Assembly (NCBI GenBank): GCA_002418005.1
Contig: DIDF01000099.1
Coordinates: forward strand, 1-58,178
Reading direction: 5' to 3'
DNA: 58,178 nucleotides
DNA from: Lactobacillaceae bacterium UBA5807
GTDB lineage: Bacteria > Bacillota > Bacilli > Lactobacillales > Lactobacillaceae
Positions 17,956 through 26,054 of this stretch are shown here, one piece after another. The stretch's first letter is position 1; each line of letters opens with the position of its first letter. The translations under genes and the position numbers were made by a program. Below the pieces are notes generated by a model. It was not told the DNA's origin. It saw only the letters and a list, made by a program, of their open reading frames with translations, and made no database searches.

Positions 17956-18663
17956 ATGTCAAAAAACTTCAACAGCATAAATTTTGATGATTACTTTACT
18001 CGGGCAATGGTTTTTGTTGGATTGGTTATTTTGGTGATTTCTGTTCAGATTCCTATTTCGATCATTGCCTCACACAAATTATCCAACGGATTAAACTATT
18101 TTCTAAGTTTGATCTACATTTTGGGATTTACTCTAGCAGCTTGGATAGCATATCTGGCTGTAAAGCGATTCTCTGCTTATAAGCCAAAAAGACTAACTAA
18201 AAATGATTTAAAGATTACCTTAACTGCTTGGGTTGCTTTTTTTGCAATAGAAGTAGTTCTCTCTAGGTTAAATGTAGCTATCTTTCATACGCAATCTACG
18301 GCAAATAATAAAATCATTGAAGGATTAATTACAAAAAGTCCTTTGACAATGATACTTATGTTAACCACGGGTGTGTTTTTCTCCCCAGTTTTAGAGGAAC
18401 TGACTTTTCGAGGCTTTTTGATTGGGGCATTCTTTAAACCGGCCCAAAGAACCTTGCCCATTTTAGTTAGCGGGTTATTGTTTGCTTTCCCACATATGGA
18501 AGATTTAAACCCGATAAGTTTTTTAACCTATTTCTTGATGGGAATGATTCTTTCATACGTATATTTACGTGAACACAATGTGTATGCATCTATAAGTCTT
18601 CATTTTTTAAATAATTTGATTGCTATGGGTGCTTTGGTGGCAACAGTATCTGCTGGCCACTGA
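17956..18663 (+). CDS. CPBP-family intramembrane metalloprotease
   Basis: A 235-residue polytopic membrane protein of the CAAX-protease/bacteriocin-processing family (Abi). Conserved motifs are EELTFRGFLIG (motif 1, EExxxR), FAFPHMED (motif 2) and HFLNNLIA (motif 3), supplying the glutamates, histidine and asparagine of the active site. Such proteins handle prenylated-like substrates, bacteriocin immunity or anti-sigma factors; no substrate can be assigned. It lies 30 bp after the S53 protease and is probably co-transcribed with it. A terminator follows. Confidence 0.88.
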   Translation: MSKNFNSINFDDYFTRAMVFVGLVILVISVQIPISIIASHKLSNGLNYFLSLIYILGFTLAAWIAYLAVKRFSAYKPKRLTKNDLKITLTAWVAFFAIEVVLSRLNVAIFHTQSTANNKIIEGLITKSPLTMILMLTTGVFFSPVLEELTFRGFLIGAFFKPAQRTLPILVSGLLFAFPHMEDLNPISFLTYFLMGMILSYVYLREHNVYASISLHFLNNLIAMGALVATVSAGH

Positions 18664-18674
18664 GAAATTTATGA

Positions 18675-18727
18675 CGAGAGTGAGATATAAGCTGCTTCAT
18701 TTAGCTTGTCTCACTCTCGCTTTGTTT
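18675..18727 (+). terminator. Terminator after the S53-CPBP unit
   Basis: Stem CGAGAGTGAGA/TCTCACTCTCG (18675-18685 with 18709-18719), extended inside by AAGCT/AGCTT, followed by CTTTGTTT. Confidence 0.75.
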
Positions 18728-18781
18728 AATCCATTTAATTTAGTAAAATAAATATAATTTTAAATTGGAGGAGTGATTATT

Positions 18782-19897
18782 TTGGGACTATCAGTTAAAC
18801 TTTTTAACGACCTGTCAGACGGGGTTAAGGGAAAATTAAATCTGATTACTGACGTACCTGGGGTTAAAGTTGGTCAAACAACAATTAATGAAGGAAAAAT
18901 CCATACTGGAGTTACAACAATTTTTCCTCATCAAGGGAATTTATTTCGGCAAAAAGTTCCTGCGGGCTGTCAAGTAATCAATGGATTTGGTAAAAGTGTT
19001 GGATTAGTCCAAATTAATGAGCTTGGCACAATCGAGACGCCAATTGTTCTCACAAATACTTTTGGGGTCGGAACGGCCTTGAATGCTCTGACTAAACATA
19101 TGCTTGAAGAAAATCCAGAGATTGGTGATATCACCAGCACAGTTAATCCAATTGTGGCTGAATGTAATGATGGTGATATTTCTGATATCAGAGCAATGAG
19201 AGTATCCGAAAATGATGTTTTTTCTGCACTGGATCATTCACTGAGAAAATTTCAAGAAGGTTCAGTAGGCTCTGGCAATGGCATGATGTGTTATGACCTT
19301 CGCGGTGGGATTGGGTCTAGTTCACGGGTTATAAAAGTTGATTCAACTCATCAATTTACCATTGGGGCTTTAGTAATGACCAATTATGGCTATATCCAGG
19401 ATTTTATTGTCAAAGGCCGGCCAATTGGACAACCATTAGCCAAAATGCTTAAAGAAGATAAAAATAAAGAAGAAAAGGGATCAATTATTACGGTAATTGC
19501 CACTGATGCTCCCTTGAATTCTAGACAACTAAAACGCTTGGCAAAGCGAGCAACTGTTGGTATTAATCGCTCAGGAGGTTTTATTGGCAACGGTAGCGGT
19601 GAAATTGCTTTTGCGTTTTCAACCACCAATTTGGTTAACCACTTTAGTGAAGAAAATGACTTTGACACAATTACTCGATTTAACGATAACCGGATTGATT
19701 TAATGTTTCGAGCGGTCAGTTCTTGCGTTGACGAGGCTATTTTAAGTTCAATGGTTCATGCTAAATCGATTATTGATCGAAATGGCCGAAGAAGGTTAAA
19801 TTTGATAGATGCTTGTGAGAAGTTAGTAAATCAACAGCCAGAATATACTCAATTGGTAAACCAAGTATTTGCGGATTTGGGGATTTCACATGAATAA
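18782..19897 (+). CDS. P1-family (DmpA/S58) self-processing aminopeptidase
   Basis: An N-terminal-nucleophile aminopeptidase of 371 residues, related to the L-aminopeptidase/D-Ala-esterase DmpA. The expected autocleavage is between Gly233 and Ser234 in EEKGSIITV, immediately before the family motif ATDAPLNSRQLKRLAKRA; Ser234 would become the nucleophile of the beta chain. The upstream chain has ITDVPGVKVGQTT and GGIGSSSR. The TTG at 18782 is chosen because GGAGGAG (18767-18773) lies 8 nt before it; the earlier GTG is inside that site. The family releases N-terminal residues, some including D-Ala, from short peptides. Its stop overlaps the next start by 8 nt, so it is coupled to the C39-like gene. 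Confidence 0.88.
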   Translation: MGLSVKLFNDLSDGVKGKLNLITDVPGVKVGQTTINEGKIHTGVTTIFPHQGNLFRQKVPAGCQVINGFGKSVGLVQINELGTIETPIVLTNTFGVGTALNALTKHMLEENPEIGDITSTVNPIVAECNDGDISDIRAMRVSENDVFSALDHSLRKFQEGSVGSGNGMMCYDLRGGIGSSSRVIKVDSTHQFTIGALVMTNYGYIQDFIVKGRPIGQPLAKMLKEDKNKEEKGSIITVIATDAPLNSRQLKRLAKRATVGINRSGGFIGNGSGEIAFAFSTTNLVNHFSEENDFDTITRFNDNRIDLMFRAVSSCVDEAILSSMVHAKSIIDRNGRRRLNLIDACEKLVNQQPEYTQLVNQVFADLGISHE

Positions 19898-20447
19898 AAA
19901 GATAGTTTTGTTGAATGCCGAAAACATCAAACAAATGCAGTGGGGTGCAATTAACGGGTGTGAGGCTGCCAGTTTGTTGGAAGGGCTGCATTTAAAAAAT
20001 AAGATTACTGAAGTTTCTTATGGGGAATTCTTGAAGACTATGCCAATATCAAAATCTGGAAATCCATATGAAGGATTTGGTGGTTCCCCGTATAAAAATC
20101 AGCCAGGAAAGTTTGAAGCAATATTTACTCGGCCTTTAAAAAAGTGGGCTTCAAGATTTGATGAAACAATTGATTTAGATGGCAGTGACCCAGACACATT
20201 TTATTCTCAACTGCAAAAAGAAAACCCAGTATTGGTTTTTGTCACAGTCCATTTTGAAAGCCCTCAGTGGGAGGAATATGCTTTTGGCAGGGCCCCAGAA
20301 AATAATCACGCTGTTTTGCTTGATGGGATTGATTATCAAAAGGATTTAGTCCATTTAAGTGATCCTATTGATGGAAAATATTGGTTAAAAAAAGAGAAAT
20401 TTGAAAGAATTTATGCAACAAGAAAGATGGCCCTATCAATTCTTTAA
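19890..20447 (+). CDS. C39-like (papain-fold) cysteine hydrolase, cytoplasmic
   Basis: A 185-residue protein resembling the Peptidase_C39_2/YvpB group. A catalytic Cys is in NGCEAASL (C24), His in NNHAVLLDGID (H140) and Asp in LSDPIDG (D158), the order and spacing expected of papain-like C39 domains. Most relatives are exported, but this one has no signal peptide, so it should act inside the cell. The ATG at 19890 overlaps the last codons of the DmpA-like gene (ATGAATAA). Its likely substrate is a short peptide handed on from that aminopeptidase; this is inference from coupling only. Confidence 0.72.
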   Translation: MNKKIVLLNAENIKQMQWGAINGCEAASLLEGLHLKNKITEVSYGEFLKTMPISKSGNPYEGFGGSPYKNQPGKFEAIFTRPLKKWASRFDETIDLDGSDPDTFYSQLQKENPVLVFVTVHFESPQWEEYAFGRAPENNHAVLLDGIDYQKDLVHLSDPIDGKYWLKKEKFERIYATRKMALSIL

Positions 20448-20585
20448 TTCATATGGTTCTCATAAATTTAATAATTAAATTGGCAGAGCAAATCGATTTC
20501 GAGGAGCGCTGTTTTTTAGGCCTTCTTTATGCTAAATTAGAAGTTGGTTTGAGAGCTTTAAATATTTTATTTGGAGGAATAAATT

Positions 20586-22208
20586 ATGGTACATATTTCC
20601 AAAGGAGTTGCTTTACTGGCTTCATTGGCCACTATTTCGATAGCTTTGGTAGGATGTGGAAATAAGACTTCTCAAAAAAATGAGATCAATACTTCAACTG
20701 ATTCGGAGTTAACTTCAGTTGATCTTTCTAAGACCACGTCTGTCGACAGTTTTAATATTCTTAACAACGTTGATGAAGGATTATTTAGGCTAGGGACAAA
20801 TAGTAAAATCGAACCAGGAATTGCTCAGAGTTCAAGCGTTTCCAAAGATGGTAAAACTTATACTTTTAATCTGAGAAAAAATGCGAAGTGGAGTAATGGG
20901 GATCCAGTTGTCGCTCAAGATTTTGTCTATTCATGGCAGAGAACTCTTAATCCAAAAACTGGTTCTCAATATGGATACTTGTTCTCTGGGATTAAAAACG
21001 CTGATCAGATTCAAAACAAAAAGGCTGCCCTTTCTTCTTTAGGAATCAAAGCAAAAGGTAAATATCAGTTAGTGGTTTCCTTGGAGACTCGAATTCCTTA
21101 TTTCAAACTTTTGATGGGATTCCCCGTTTTCTTCCCTCAGGATTCCAAAGCAGTTAATAAATTTGGTAGTAGCTATGGAACTAAAGCGGCAGACATGGTT
21201 TATGATGGGCCATTTACCCTTACTGGATGGAATGGTAACAATCTTCAGTGGACGTTAAAGAAAAATCCAAATTATTGGGATAAAAACAGTGTTAAATTAA
21301 GTAAAATTAATTTCTTTGTGGAAAAAGATCCGACAACTGGATACAACCTTTATAATCAAGGAAAACTAGATATGAATCAGCTTTCTGCGACCCAAGCTAA
21401 AAATTTGGGGAATAACAAAGATATGATTTCTCGAAAGCAATCATCTTGTTATTACATTGCTTTTAATCAAAAGCAAAAAGCCTTTAAAAATTTGAAGATT
21501 CGGCAAGCTATTTCGATGGCAATTAACCGAAAAGTTCTAGTTAATAAAGTTGTTGGCGGCGGAGCAATTCAAAATGATAACTTTGTCTCCAAAGGTTTGG
21601 CTGTATCACCGAGGAGTGGGACCGATTTTACTGACGATACAACTGCACCTGCTTCTATGAATTACAATCCAACTCAAGCTCGGAAGTTATTTAAAGAAGG
21701 TTTGGCAGAAATTGGTCAAAAATCCTTGAGCTTTACATTACTTAATTCTGATGACTATGCCCAAAAGCAACTTAGTGAGTCTCTGCAAAATACTCTGGAG
21801 AAAAATCTACCTAACTTAAAGGTTAGTTTAAATAATATTCCAGGACAGGTACTTCTTTCTCGTCAAGCTAGTCATAATTTCCAAGCCACAATTGCTAACT
21901 GGTTTGCTGACTATTCTGATCCGGTTACCTTCTTAAATATCTTGACCTCAAGCAATCCAAGCAATATTTCTTCTTGGAAAAATTCGCAGTACGATAGTTT
22001 AATCAATGCAAGTAATGGTTTTGCAGCAGCAGATCCTCAAGTTCGTTGGAATGATATGGTTAAAGCTCAGAATTTGGCTTTAAACCAACAGGCAATCGTT
22101 CCACTGTATCAGTCCGGTGAAAATTGGCTAGTCAAACCTAACGTTCAAGGCGTTATTTATAATACTGCCGGTGCTAATTACAACTTTAAGGATGCTTATA
22201 TTAAATAA
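20586..22208 (+). CDS. Peptide-binding lipoprotein (OppA/MppA type, SBP family 5)
   Basis: A 540-residue extracellular solute-binding protein anchored as a lipoprotein: signal peptide with lipobox LVGC at about residues 21-24. Family 5 landmarks are KDGKTYTFNLRKNAKWSNG, DFVYSWQRTL and AINRKVLV, with the closing lobe near DYSDPVTFLNIL. No permease or ATPase genes lie nearby, so it must share a transporter encoded elsewhere, as MppA does in murein tripeptide uptake. TTTGGAGGAATAAATT precedes the ATG. It is followed after 29 bp by an L-Ala-D/L-Glu epimerase, which suggests wall-derived peptides as ligand. Confidence 0.9.
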   Translation: MVHISKGVALLASLATISIALVGCGNKTSQKNEINTSTDSELTSVDLSKTTSVDSFNILNNVDEGLFRLGTNSKIEPGIAQSSSVSKDGKTYTFNLRKNAKWSNGDPVVAQDFVYSWQRTLNPKTGSQYGYLFSGIKNADQIQNKKAALSSLGIKAKGKYQLVVSLETRIPYFKLLMGFPVFFPQDSKAVNKFGSSYGTKAADMVYDGPFTLTGWNGNNLQWTLKKNPNYWDKNSVKLSKINFFVEKDPTTGYNLYNQGKLDMNQLSATQAKNLGNNKDMISRKQSSCYYIAFNQKQKAFKNLKIRQAISMAINRKVLVNKVVGGGAIQNDNFVSKGLAVSPRSGTDFTDDTTAPASMNYNPTQARKLFKEGLAEIGQKSLSFTLLNSDDYAQKQLSESLQNTLEKNLPNLKVSLNNIPGQVLLSRQASHNFQATIANWFADYSDPVTFLNILTSSNPSNISSWKNSQYDSLINASNGFAAADPQVRWNDMVKAQNLALNQQAIVPLYQSGENWLVKPNVQGVIYNTAGANYNFKDAYIK

Positions 22209-22237
22209 AAAATCGAAAAATTTTAGGGGGAATTCTG

Positions 22238-23311
22238 TTGGATCCGATAATTTCAGATATAACCACTCAGGTTGTTGCTGTGCCCTTAAAGCGGCCATTT
22301 GTGACTTCACTTCGAACGGTAAAAACTGCGGAAACAGTCATTGTTAAAATAAAAGATAGCACTGGTAAGGTTGGCTTTGGTGAAGCTGCTCCAAATGTAG
22401 TAGTTTCCGGAGACAGCACCGAAAGCATTCTCTCCGCAATTAATAAAACAATTGCGCCCAAAATTATTGGCAAGTCTTTAAGTAATATGGAAGCAATAAA
22501 TTATTTAGTGGATACTTCAATGGTTCATAACACCAGCCCCAAAGCGGGCGTAAATATTGCATTGAATGATCTAATTTGCCAGCATTATCAAGTGCCAATG
22601 TATAAAATTCTGGGTGGTAATTCTGATCAAATAGTTACAGACTACACTGTGAGCGTCGGAACTACTCCAGATATGATTAACCAGGCCAAAGACTTAGTTT
22701 CCAAGGGATTTACCACTTTAAAGATTAAAGTAGGCAGTGAATCTGAACAAAAAGACGTAGCCAAGATTGCCAAAATCAGAAAGGCAATCGGTCCAAAAGT
22801 CAAAATTCGTTTAGACGCTAACCAGGGTTGGCATGCTAAACAAGCAATCTCGGCAATTAATCATATGGCGGATTTAAACTTAGATATTGAATTAGTCGAA
22901 CAACCAGTTTTAGCTAAAGACTTCATTGGAATGGCTGAGGTTACTAAGAATACTAGTACTTTAATAATGGCAGATGAAAGTATCTTCTCAACTGAAGATG
23001 CAATCAGATTAATTAATCTTGGTGGTTGCGATATAATCAACATTAAGCTAATGAAAACGGGCGGAATATCTAACGCTACTAAATTAAACACTATAGCTGA
23101 AGCATTTGGTATTCCCTGTATGGTTGGTAGTATGATCGAATCATCTGTTGCGGTTACAGCGGCTGCTTCTTTCGCGGCTGCTAAAAGAAATGTAAAGTAT
23201 GTTGATTTGGACGCCTCAATGATGTTTTCTAGTAATCCGGTTTCTGGTGGGTTGATTAACCAAAAAAATATCATTAAATTGCCAAATGTGTCTGGTCTTG
23301 GGTTAGGATAG
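22238..23311 (+). CDS. ykfB: L-Ala-D/L-Glu (dipeptide) epimerase, enolase superfamily
   Basis: Converts L-Ala-D-Glu from peptidoglycan into L-Ala-L-Glu. It has 357 residues. The muconate-lactonising layout is complete: catalytic lysines K162-x-K164 in LKIKVG, metal ligands D193 (RLDANQGW), E221 (LVEQP) and D246 (MADES), and the second base K270 (INIKLMKTGG). A DxD pair (D323, D325 in YVDLDAS) matches the residues that bind the dipeptide ammonium group in the B. subtilis enzyme. The TTG at 22238 has TTAGGGGGAA just upstream. It forms a transcript with the OppA-like gene and ends at a terminator. Confidence 0.92.
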   Translation: MDPIISDITTQVVAVPLKRPFVTSLRTVKTAETVIVKIKDSTGKVGFGEAAPNVVVSGDSTESILSAINKTIAPKIIGKSLSNMEAINYLVDTSMVHNTSPKAGVNIALNDLICQHYQVPMYKILGGNSDQIVTDYTVSVGTTPDMINQAKDLVSKGFTTLKIKVGSESEQKDVAKIAKIRKAIGPKVKIRLDANQGWHAKQAISAINHMADLNLDIELVEQPVLAKDFIGMAEVTKNTSTLIMADESIFSTEDAIRLINLGGCDIINIKLMKTGGISNATKLNTIAEAFGIPCMVGSMIESSVAVTAAASFAAAKRNVKYVDLDASMMFSSNPVSGGLINQKNIIKLPNVSGLGLG

Positions 23312-23353
23312 GCAGAATTCCGATATTTAAATTTTTATGATTTAAAAATTTTA

Positions 23354-23395
23354 GACTGACTTCATCATATAATGGTGTTGTCAGCCTTTTTGTTT
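23354..23395 (+). terminator. Terminator after the epimerase gene
   Basis: An imperfect stem CTGACTTCATCA/TGGTGTTGTCAG around TATAA, followed by CCTTTTTG. The lower 5 bp are perfect and the upper part includes a G-T pair and mismatches. Confidence 0.65.
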
Positions 23396-23432
23396 TAGTC
23401 TTTTTGACGCTTGAAGGGTATTTTGTCTTTTT

Positions 23433-23461
23433 TTCACAATAGATTTGTTATTCATGATAAT
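23433..23461 (+). promoter_or_regulatory. Probable promoter of the ykfC-like operon
   Basis: TTCACA (23433-23438), exactly 17 bp, GATAAT (23456-23461); each hexamer matches consensus at five of six positions. It lies 36 bp before the start of the NlpC/P60 gene. Confidence 0.6.
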
Positions 23462-23497
23462 ATTAGTTTGTTATAGTTAGCAAAGGGGGATTTATCA

Positions 23498-24388
23498 ATG
23501 GATATTCGGCGAATTAAAGTTCCGGTGGCAACTATTTGGAAAAGAAAAGATGCCTCTCGACCGATAGATAAAGATGCTGTTCAAGGAAATGGCAAAAAAT
23601 GGGTTGAAGATATGTCAGATCAGCAGACCATTGAGCTTTGTGATGATGATCTCCTTTCGACCCAGGCTTTGTTTAATGATGAAGTAATTGTTGATAAGAT
23701 TGAAGACAACTGGGCCAGAGTATTTGTGGTTGGTCAAAAAGATGATTCTGATAGAAGGGGCTATCCAGGATGGGTTCCGTTGAATTTGTTAACCGATAAA
23801 ACAGTTGTTTATCCTCCTGTTACCAGTTCAGTTAGAATTGCCCAGCCAACAACAGAATTATATGATCAACAAAAGAACCCGATAATGGAAATTGTTATGG
23901 GAACAACATTTTCTCAAATTGCTAGTGAACCTGATTGGTTAAAGGTTTCAACTCCTCTTGGTGATGGGTATATAAAGTCTAATTCTATCGTTCTTCCAGT
24001 CACTGGGGAAAACGGTGGCGATACTATGATTAACATTGGTAAGCAATTTTTAGGGAAACGGTATTTATGGGGTGGAACCACTCCTTATGGTTTCGATTGT
24101 TCTGGATTTGTTTATGCTTTGCATCGAGTCTTGGGATTTTCAATTCCCCGAGATGCAGATGACCAACAGAAAAATGGCATCAATATATCCACAGATGAAT
24201 TAATGCCTGGTGATTTGGTCTTTTTTGCCTATGAACATGGTCAAGGATATGTCCATCACGTTGGGATGTATATCGGCCAAGGCAAGATGATTGAATCACG
24301 GACCCCTGGAAAAGTTGTTGATATTGCTTCTTTGACCGAGCCAAACTTTGCTTCCCAGTTCGCAGGATTTAGGAGATATTGGCGATGA
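23498..24388 (+). CDS. ykfC: Cytoplasmic NlpC/P60 endopeptidase with SH3b domains (YkfC type)
   Basis: A 296-residue gamma-D-glutamyl-diamino acid endopeptidase. Two SH3b-like domains occupy about residues 5-100 and 110-168, then an NlpC/P60 domain with catalytic C201 (YGFDCSGF) and H254 (GYVHHVGMYIG). There is no signal peptide, as in B. subtilis YkfC, which cuts wall peptides with a free N-terminal L-Ala after uptake. GCAAAGGGGGATT precedes the ATG. The last bases overlap the next start (ATGA), so it is translationally coupled to the beta-lactamase-fold gene. Confidence 0.9.
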   Translation: MDIRRIKVPVATIWKRKDASRPIDKDAVQGNGKKWVEDMSDQQTIELCDDDLLSTQALFNDEVIVDKIEDNWARVFVVGQKDDSDRRGYPGWVPLNLLTDKTVVYPPVTSSVRIAQPTTELYDQQKNPIMEIVMGTTFSQIASEPDWLKVSTPLGDGYIKSNSIVLPVTGENGGDTMINIGKQFLGKRYLWGGTTPYGFDCSGFVYALHRVLGFSIPRDADDQQKNGINISTDELMPGDLVFFAYEHGQGYVHHVGMYIGQGKMIESRTPGKVVDIASLTEPNFASQFAGFRRYWR

Positions 24389-25143
24389 AAGATGATTTAA
24401 TAAGTAAGATTAATCAGTTTTTTGAAAATGCCAATTTTCAATATGGGATAGAAATTAAACTTGATGGCAAAATTGTTTTTCAAAAAAATAGTGATTTCTC
24501 TTTTCCCTCCGCTTCTTTAATCAAAATGGCGATTTTGGCAACATTGATGGATAGTGATATACCATTAAGTCAAGAGGTTTCCCTGAATCGGGAGAATATT
24601 GTTGAAGGTTCTGGAATTATTCAAGTTATTCAGCCTAAAGCATTGAGTGTTAGAGAGCTGGCGGGATTGATGATAAGTGTTTCAGACAACAGTGCCACTA
24701 ATGAGCTAATTGACTTAATAGGCAGATCTTCGGTAAATAAATGGTTGCGTGATCATTTTTATGAACAAACTGTTCTAAAAAGAAAAATGATGGATATCAA
24801 TGCCTTATCTAATGGATTTGATAATAATATTTCCGCTCACGAAGCCATTAGGTTACTCGAACAATGTTTGCAATTCGGGAACTTAACCGCAAACTGGTTT
24901 TTGAATCAACAGTTTAAATATAAATTACCAGGAAATTTCATTGAAGAAGACGAAGGGACCAAAACTTATAATAAGACTGGCGAAGGTGAAAACCTGGACC
25001 ATGATGTTTGCCACTTTGTTTACCAAGATCATAATGCAGATGTTGCCTTGCTGACTGATGACTTTGCTGTTAGATCCGAAATTATTTCAATTTTTAACAA
25101 AATTGGGCAAGAAATTGTCAATTTTTTAAAAAATAAAAATTAA
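24385..25143 (+). CDS. Beta-lactamase class A-like serine hydrolase, cytoplasmic
   Basis: A 252-residue member of the Beta-lactamase2 group. The three penicillin-recognising motifs are intact: S44-L-I-K47 (SASLIK), S100-D-N102 (SVSDNSA) and K197-T-G199 (YNKTGEG). The ExxLN omega loop of true class A beta-lactamases is not visible, and there is no signal peptide or lipobox. An intracellular enzyme of this sort cannot protect wall-bound PBPs; a D,D- or D,L-peptidase or amidase acting on internalised stem peptides fits better, given the ATGA coupling to the YkfC-like endopeptidase. The ATG at 24385 is preferred to the TTG at 24379. Confidence 0.85.
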   Translation: MKDDLISKINQFFENANFQYGIEIKLDGKIVFQKNSDFSFPSASLIKMAILATLMDSDIPLSQEVSLNRENIVEGSGIIQVIQPKALSVRELAGLMISVSDNSATNELIDLIGRSSVNKWLRDHFYEQTVLKRKMMDINALSNGFDNNISAHEAIRLLEQCLQFGNLTANWFLNQQFKYKLPGNFIEEDEGTKTYNKTGEGENLDHDVCHFVYQDHNADVALLTDDFAVRSEIISIFNKIGQEIVNFLKNKN

Positions 25144-25279
25144 GATTTTGTTAACCTGGAAGCCTTACCTTAAGGGATTCTTCAAAAATGTATTTATTTT
25201 GCCATTATTTTGAAATAATCTCGTAAAGTTAAACTTCTATACTTTGCCTCTGTGATTTAAATCAATGGAGGCTTTTATT

Positions 25280-25753
25280 TTGAATTTAAAGGAAATCGGA
25301 AAGATCGTCTTTGCAATTGCCTTAGGATTAGCAATGTTATCAACTCAAATAACCAATAGTTCTTCTAATGCGGCAGCGAAAACTTCCGAAACAACCGTAA
25401 CTAAGCATGTAAGTAAAATTAGCCATGTTAAAAAAAGTAAAGATATTCGAATGAAAATTAAGTATAATCCCAAAAGGGATGCCATTATGAGTGCAAAAAT
25501 CTTTAAGAACCGTGGCGTTGTTTACTGGCATTCAAGAAAATTTACCTATTACTCACCTAATGGTAGCCATGCTTATGGTATGGGGGCTTATACTGCGGAT
25601 GGAACTTATACTTTAAAGGGTAGAGATAAACAAGGATATTTAATTTTAGCTAATAACAAAAGGTTTGGTACTAAAATTAAAACGCCTCTTGGTTGGGGAG
25701 TAGTGCACGATCGAGGAACGTTTGGAAATCATTATGATATAGTTATCGAGTAA
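25280..25753 (+). CDS. Small exported 3D-domain protein
   Basis: A 157-residue protein with an N-terminal signal/anchor (KIVFAIALGLAMLSTQI) and a basic linker rich in Lys and Ser. The C-terminal 60 residues look like a 3D (MltA/YabE/YuiC) beta-barrel: FTYYSPNG, AYTADGTY, KRFGTKIKTPLGWG, and the paired acidic turns VHDRG and HYDIVIE. In the family these aspartates bind and cut glycan strands. The domain is shorter than usual and has no LysM or other wall-binding module. The TTG at 25280 lies 8 nt after GGAGG; the ATG at 25265 overlaps that site. It is next to the wall-peptide island. Confidence 0.65.
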   Translation: MNLKEIGKIVFAIALGLAMLSTQITNSSSNAAAKTSETTVTKHVSKISHVKKSKDIRMKIKYNPKRDAIMSAKIFKNRGVVYWHSRKFTYYSPNGSHAYGMGAYTADGTYTLKGRDKQGYLILANNKRFGTKIKTPLGWGVVHDRGTFGNHYDIVIE

Positions 25754-25791
25754 ATTTTTATGATTTATCCGCTATTTGTGATAATATTATT

Positions 25792-25875
25792 AACGAGATA
25801 CCTCAATGCTTAATGCACAGGTTATCTTCAAACTACAGGAGTCTTAATCGTTTTACGATTAGGGCTCTTTTTTTG
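25792..25875 (+). ncRNA. Candidate small RNA 1 (extended -10 to intrinsic terminator)
   Basis: TGTGATAAT (25777-25785) is an extended -10, and the transcript would run about 84 nt to the hairpin GAGTCTTAATCG/CGATTAGGGCTC (25839-25850 with 25856-25867) followed by eight T's. An inner hairpin GATACCT...AGGTTATC is possible at about 25797-25826. A 13-codon reading frame starts at 25806 but lacks a convincing ribosome binding site. Expression is inferred. Confidence 0.4.
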
Positions 25876-25922
25876 TTTTAGTAGTATATTGTGAAAAAAC
25901 CATCATATGATATAATGTATGT

Positions 25923-25995
25923 ACATAGGAAATTATTGTTTGCATATCATATATATTAAAGGCTAACTCGTGGTGGTTCGGGTTAGCCTTTTTAT
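25923..25995 (+). ncRNA. Candidate small RNA 2 (strong promoter to intrinsic terminator)
   Basis: The promoter is the best in the region: TTGTGA (25889-25894), 16 bp, TATAAT (25911-25916), preceded by a TGA extension. The transcript would be about 72 nt, ending at hairpin AAGGCTAACTCG/CGGGTTAGCCTT (25959-25970 with 25979-25990), loop TGGTGGTT and T5. No start codon with a ribosome binding site lies inside, so a non-coding product is expected. Confidence 0.5.
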
Positions 25996-26054
25996 GTGTT
26001 TAAAGAGGGTTGTTTATCTTCTTATTTTTGGGGCCATCCTGGTATGATTATTTA

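Noticed and set aside
20453..20665. A 70-codon plus-strand frame between the C39-like and OppA-like genes
   Set aside because: It lacks a ribosome binding site, has atypical composition, and its second half overlaps the OppA-like start, whose own TTTGGAGGAATAAATT signal is strong.
24385..25143. Calling this an antibiotic-resistance beta-lactamase
   Set aside because: There is no export signal and no ExxLN omega loop, and it is coupled to an intracellular endopeptidase. The fold alone is not evidence of drug hydrolysis.
25280..25753. An L,D-transpeptidase (YkuD)
   Set aside because: No HxxxxxxxxSHGC motif or any catalytic cysteine is present; the acidic pattern fits a 3D domain better.
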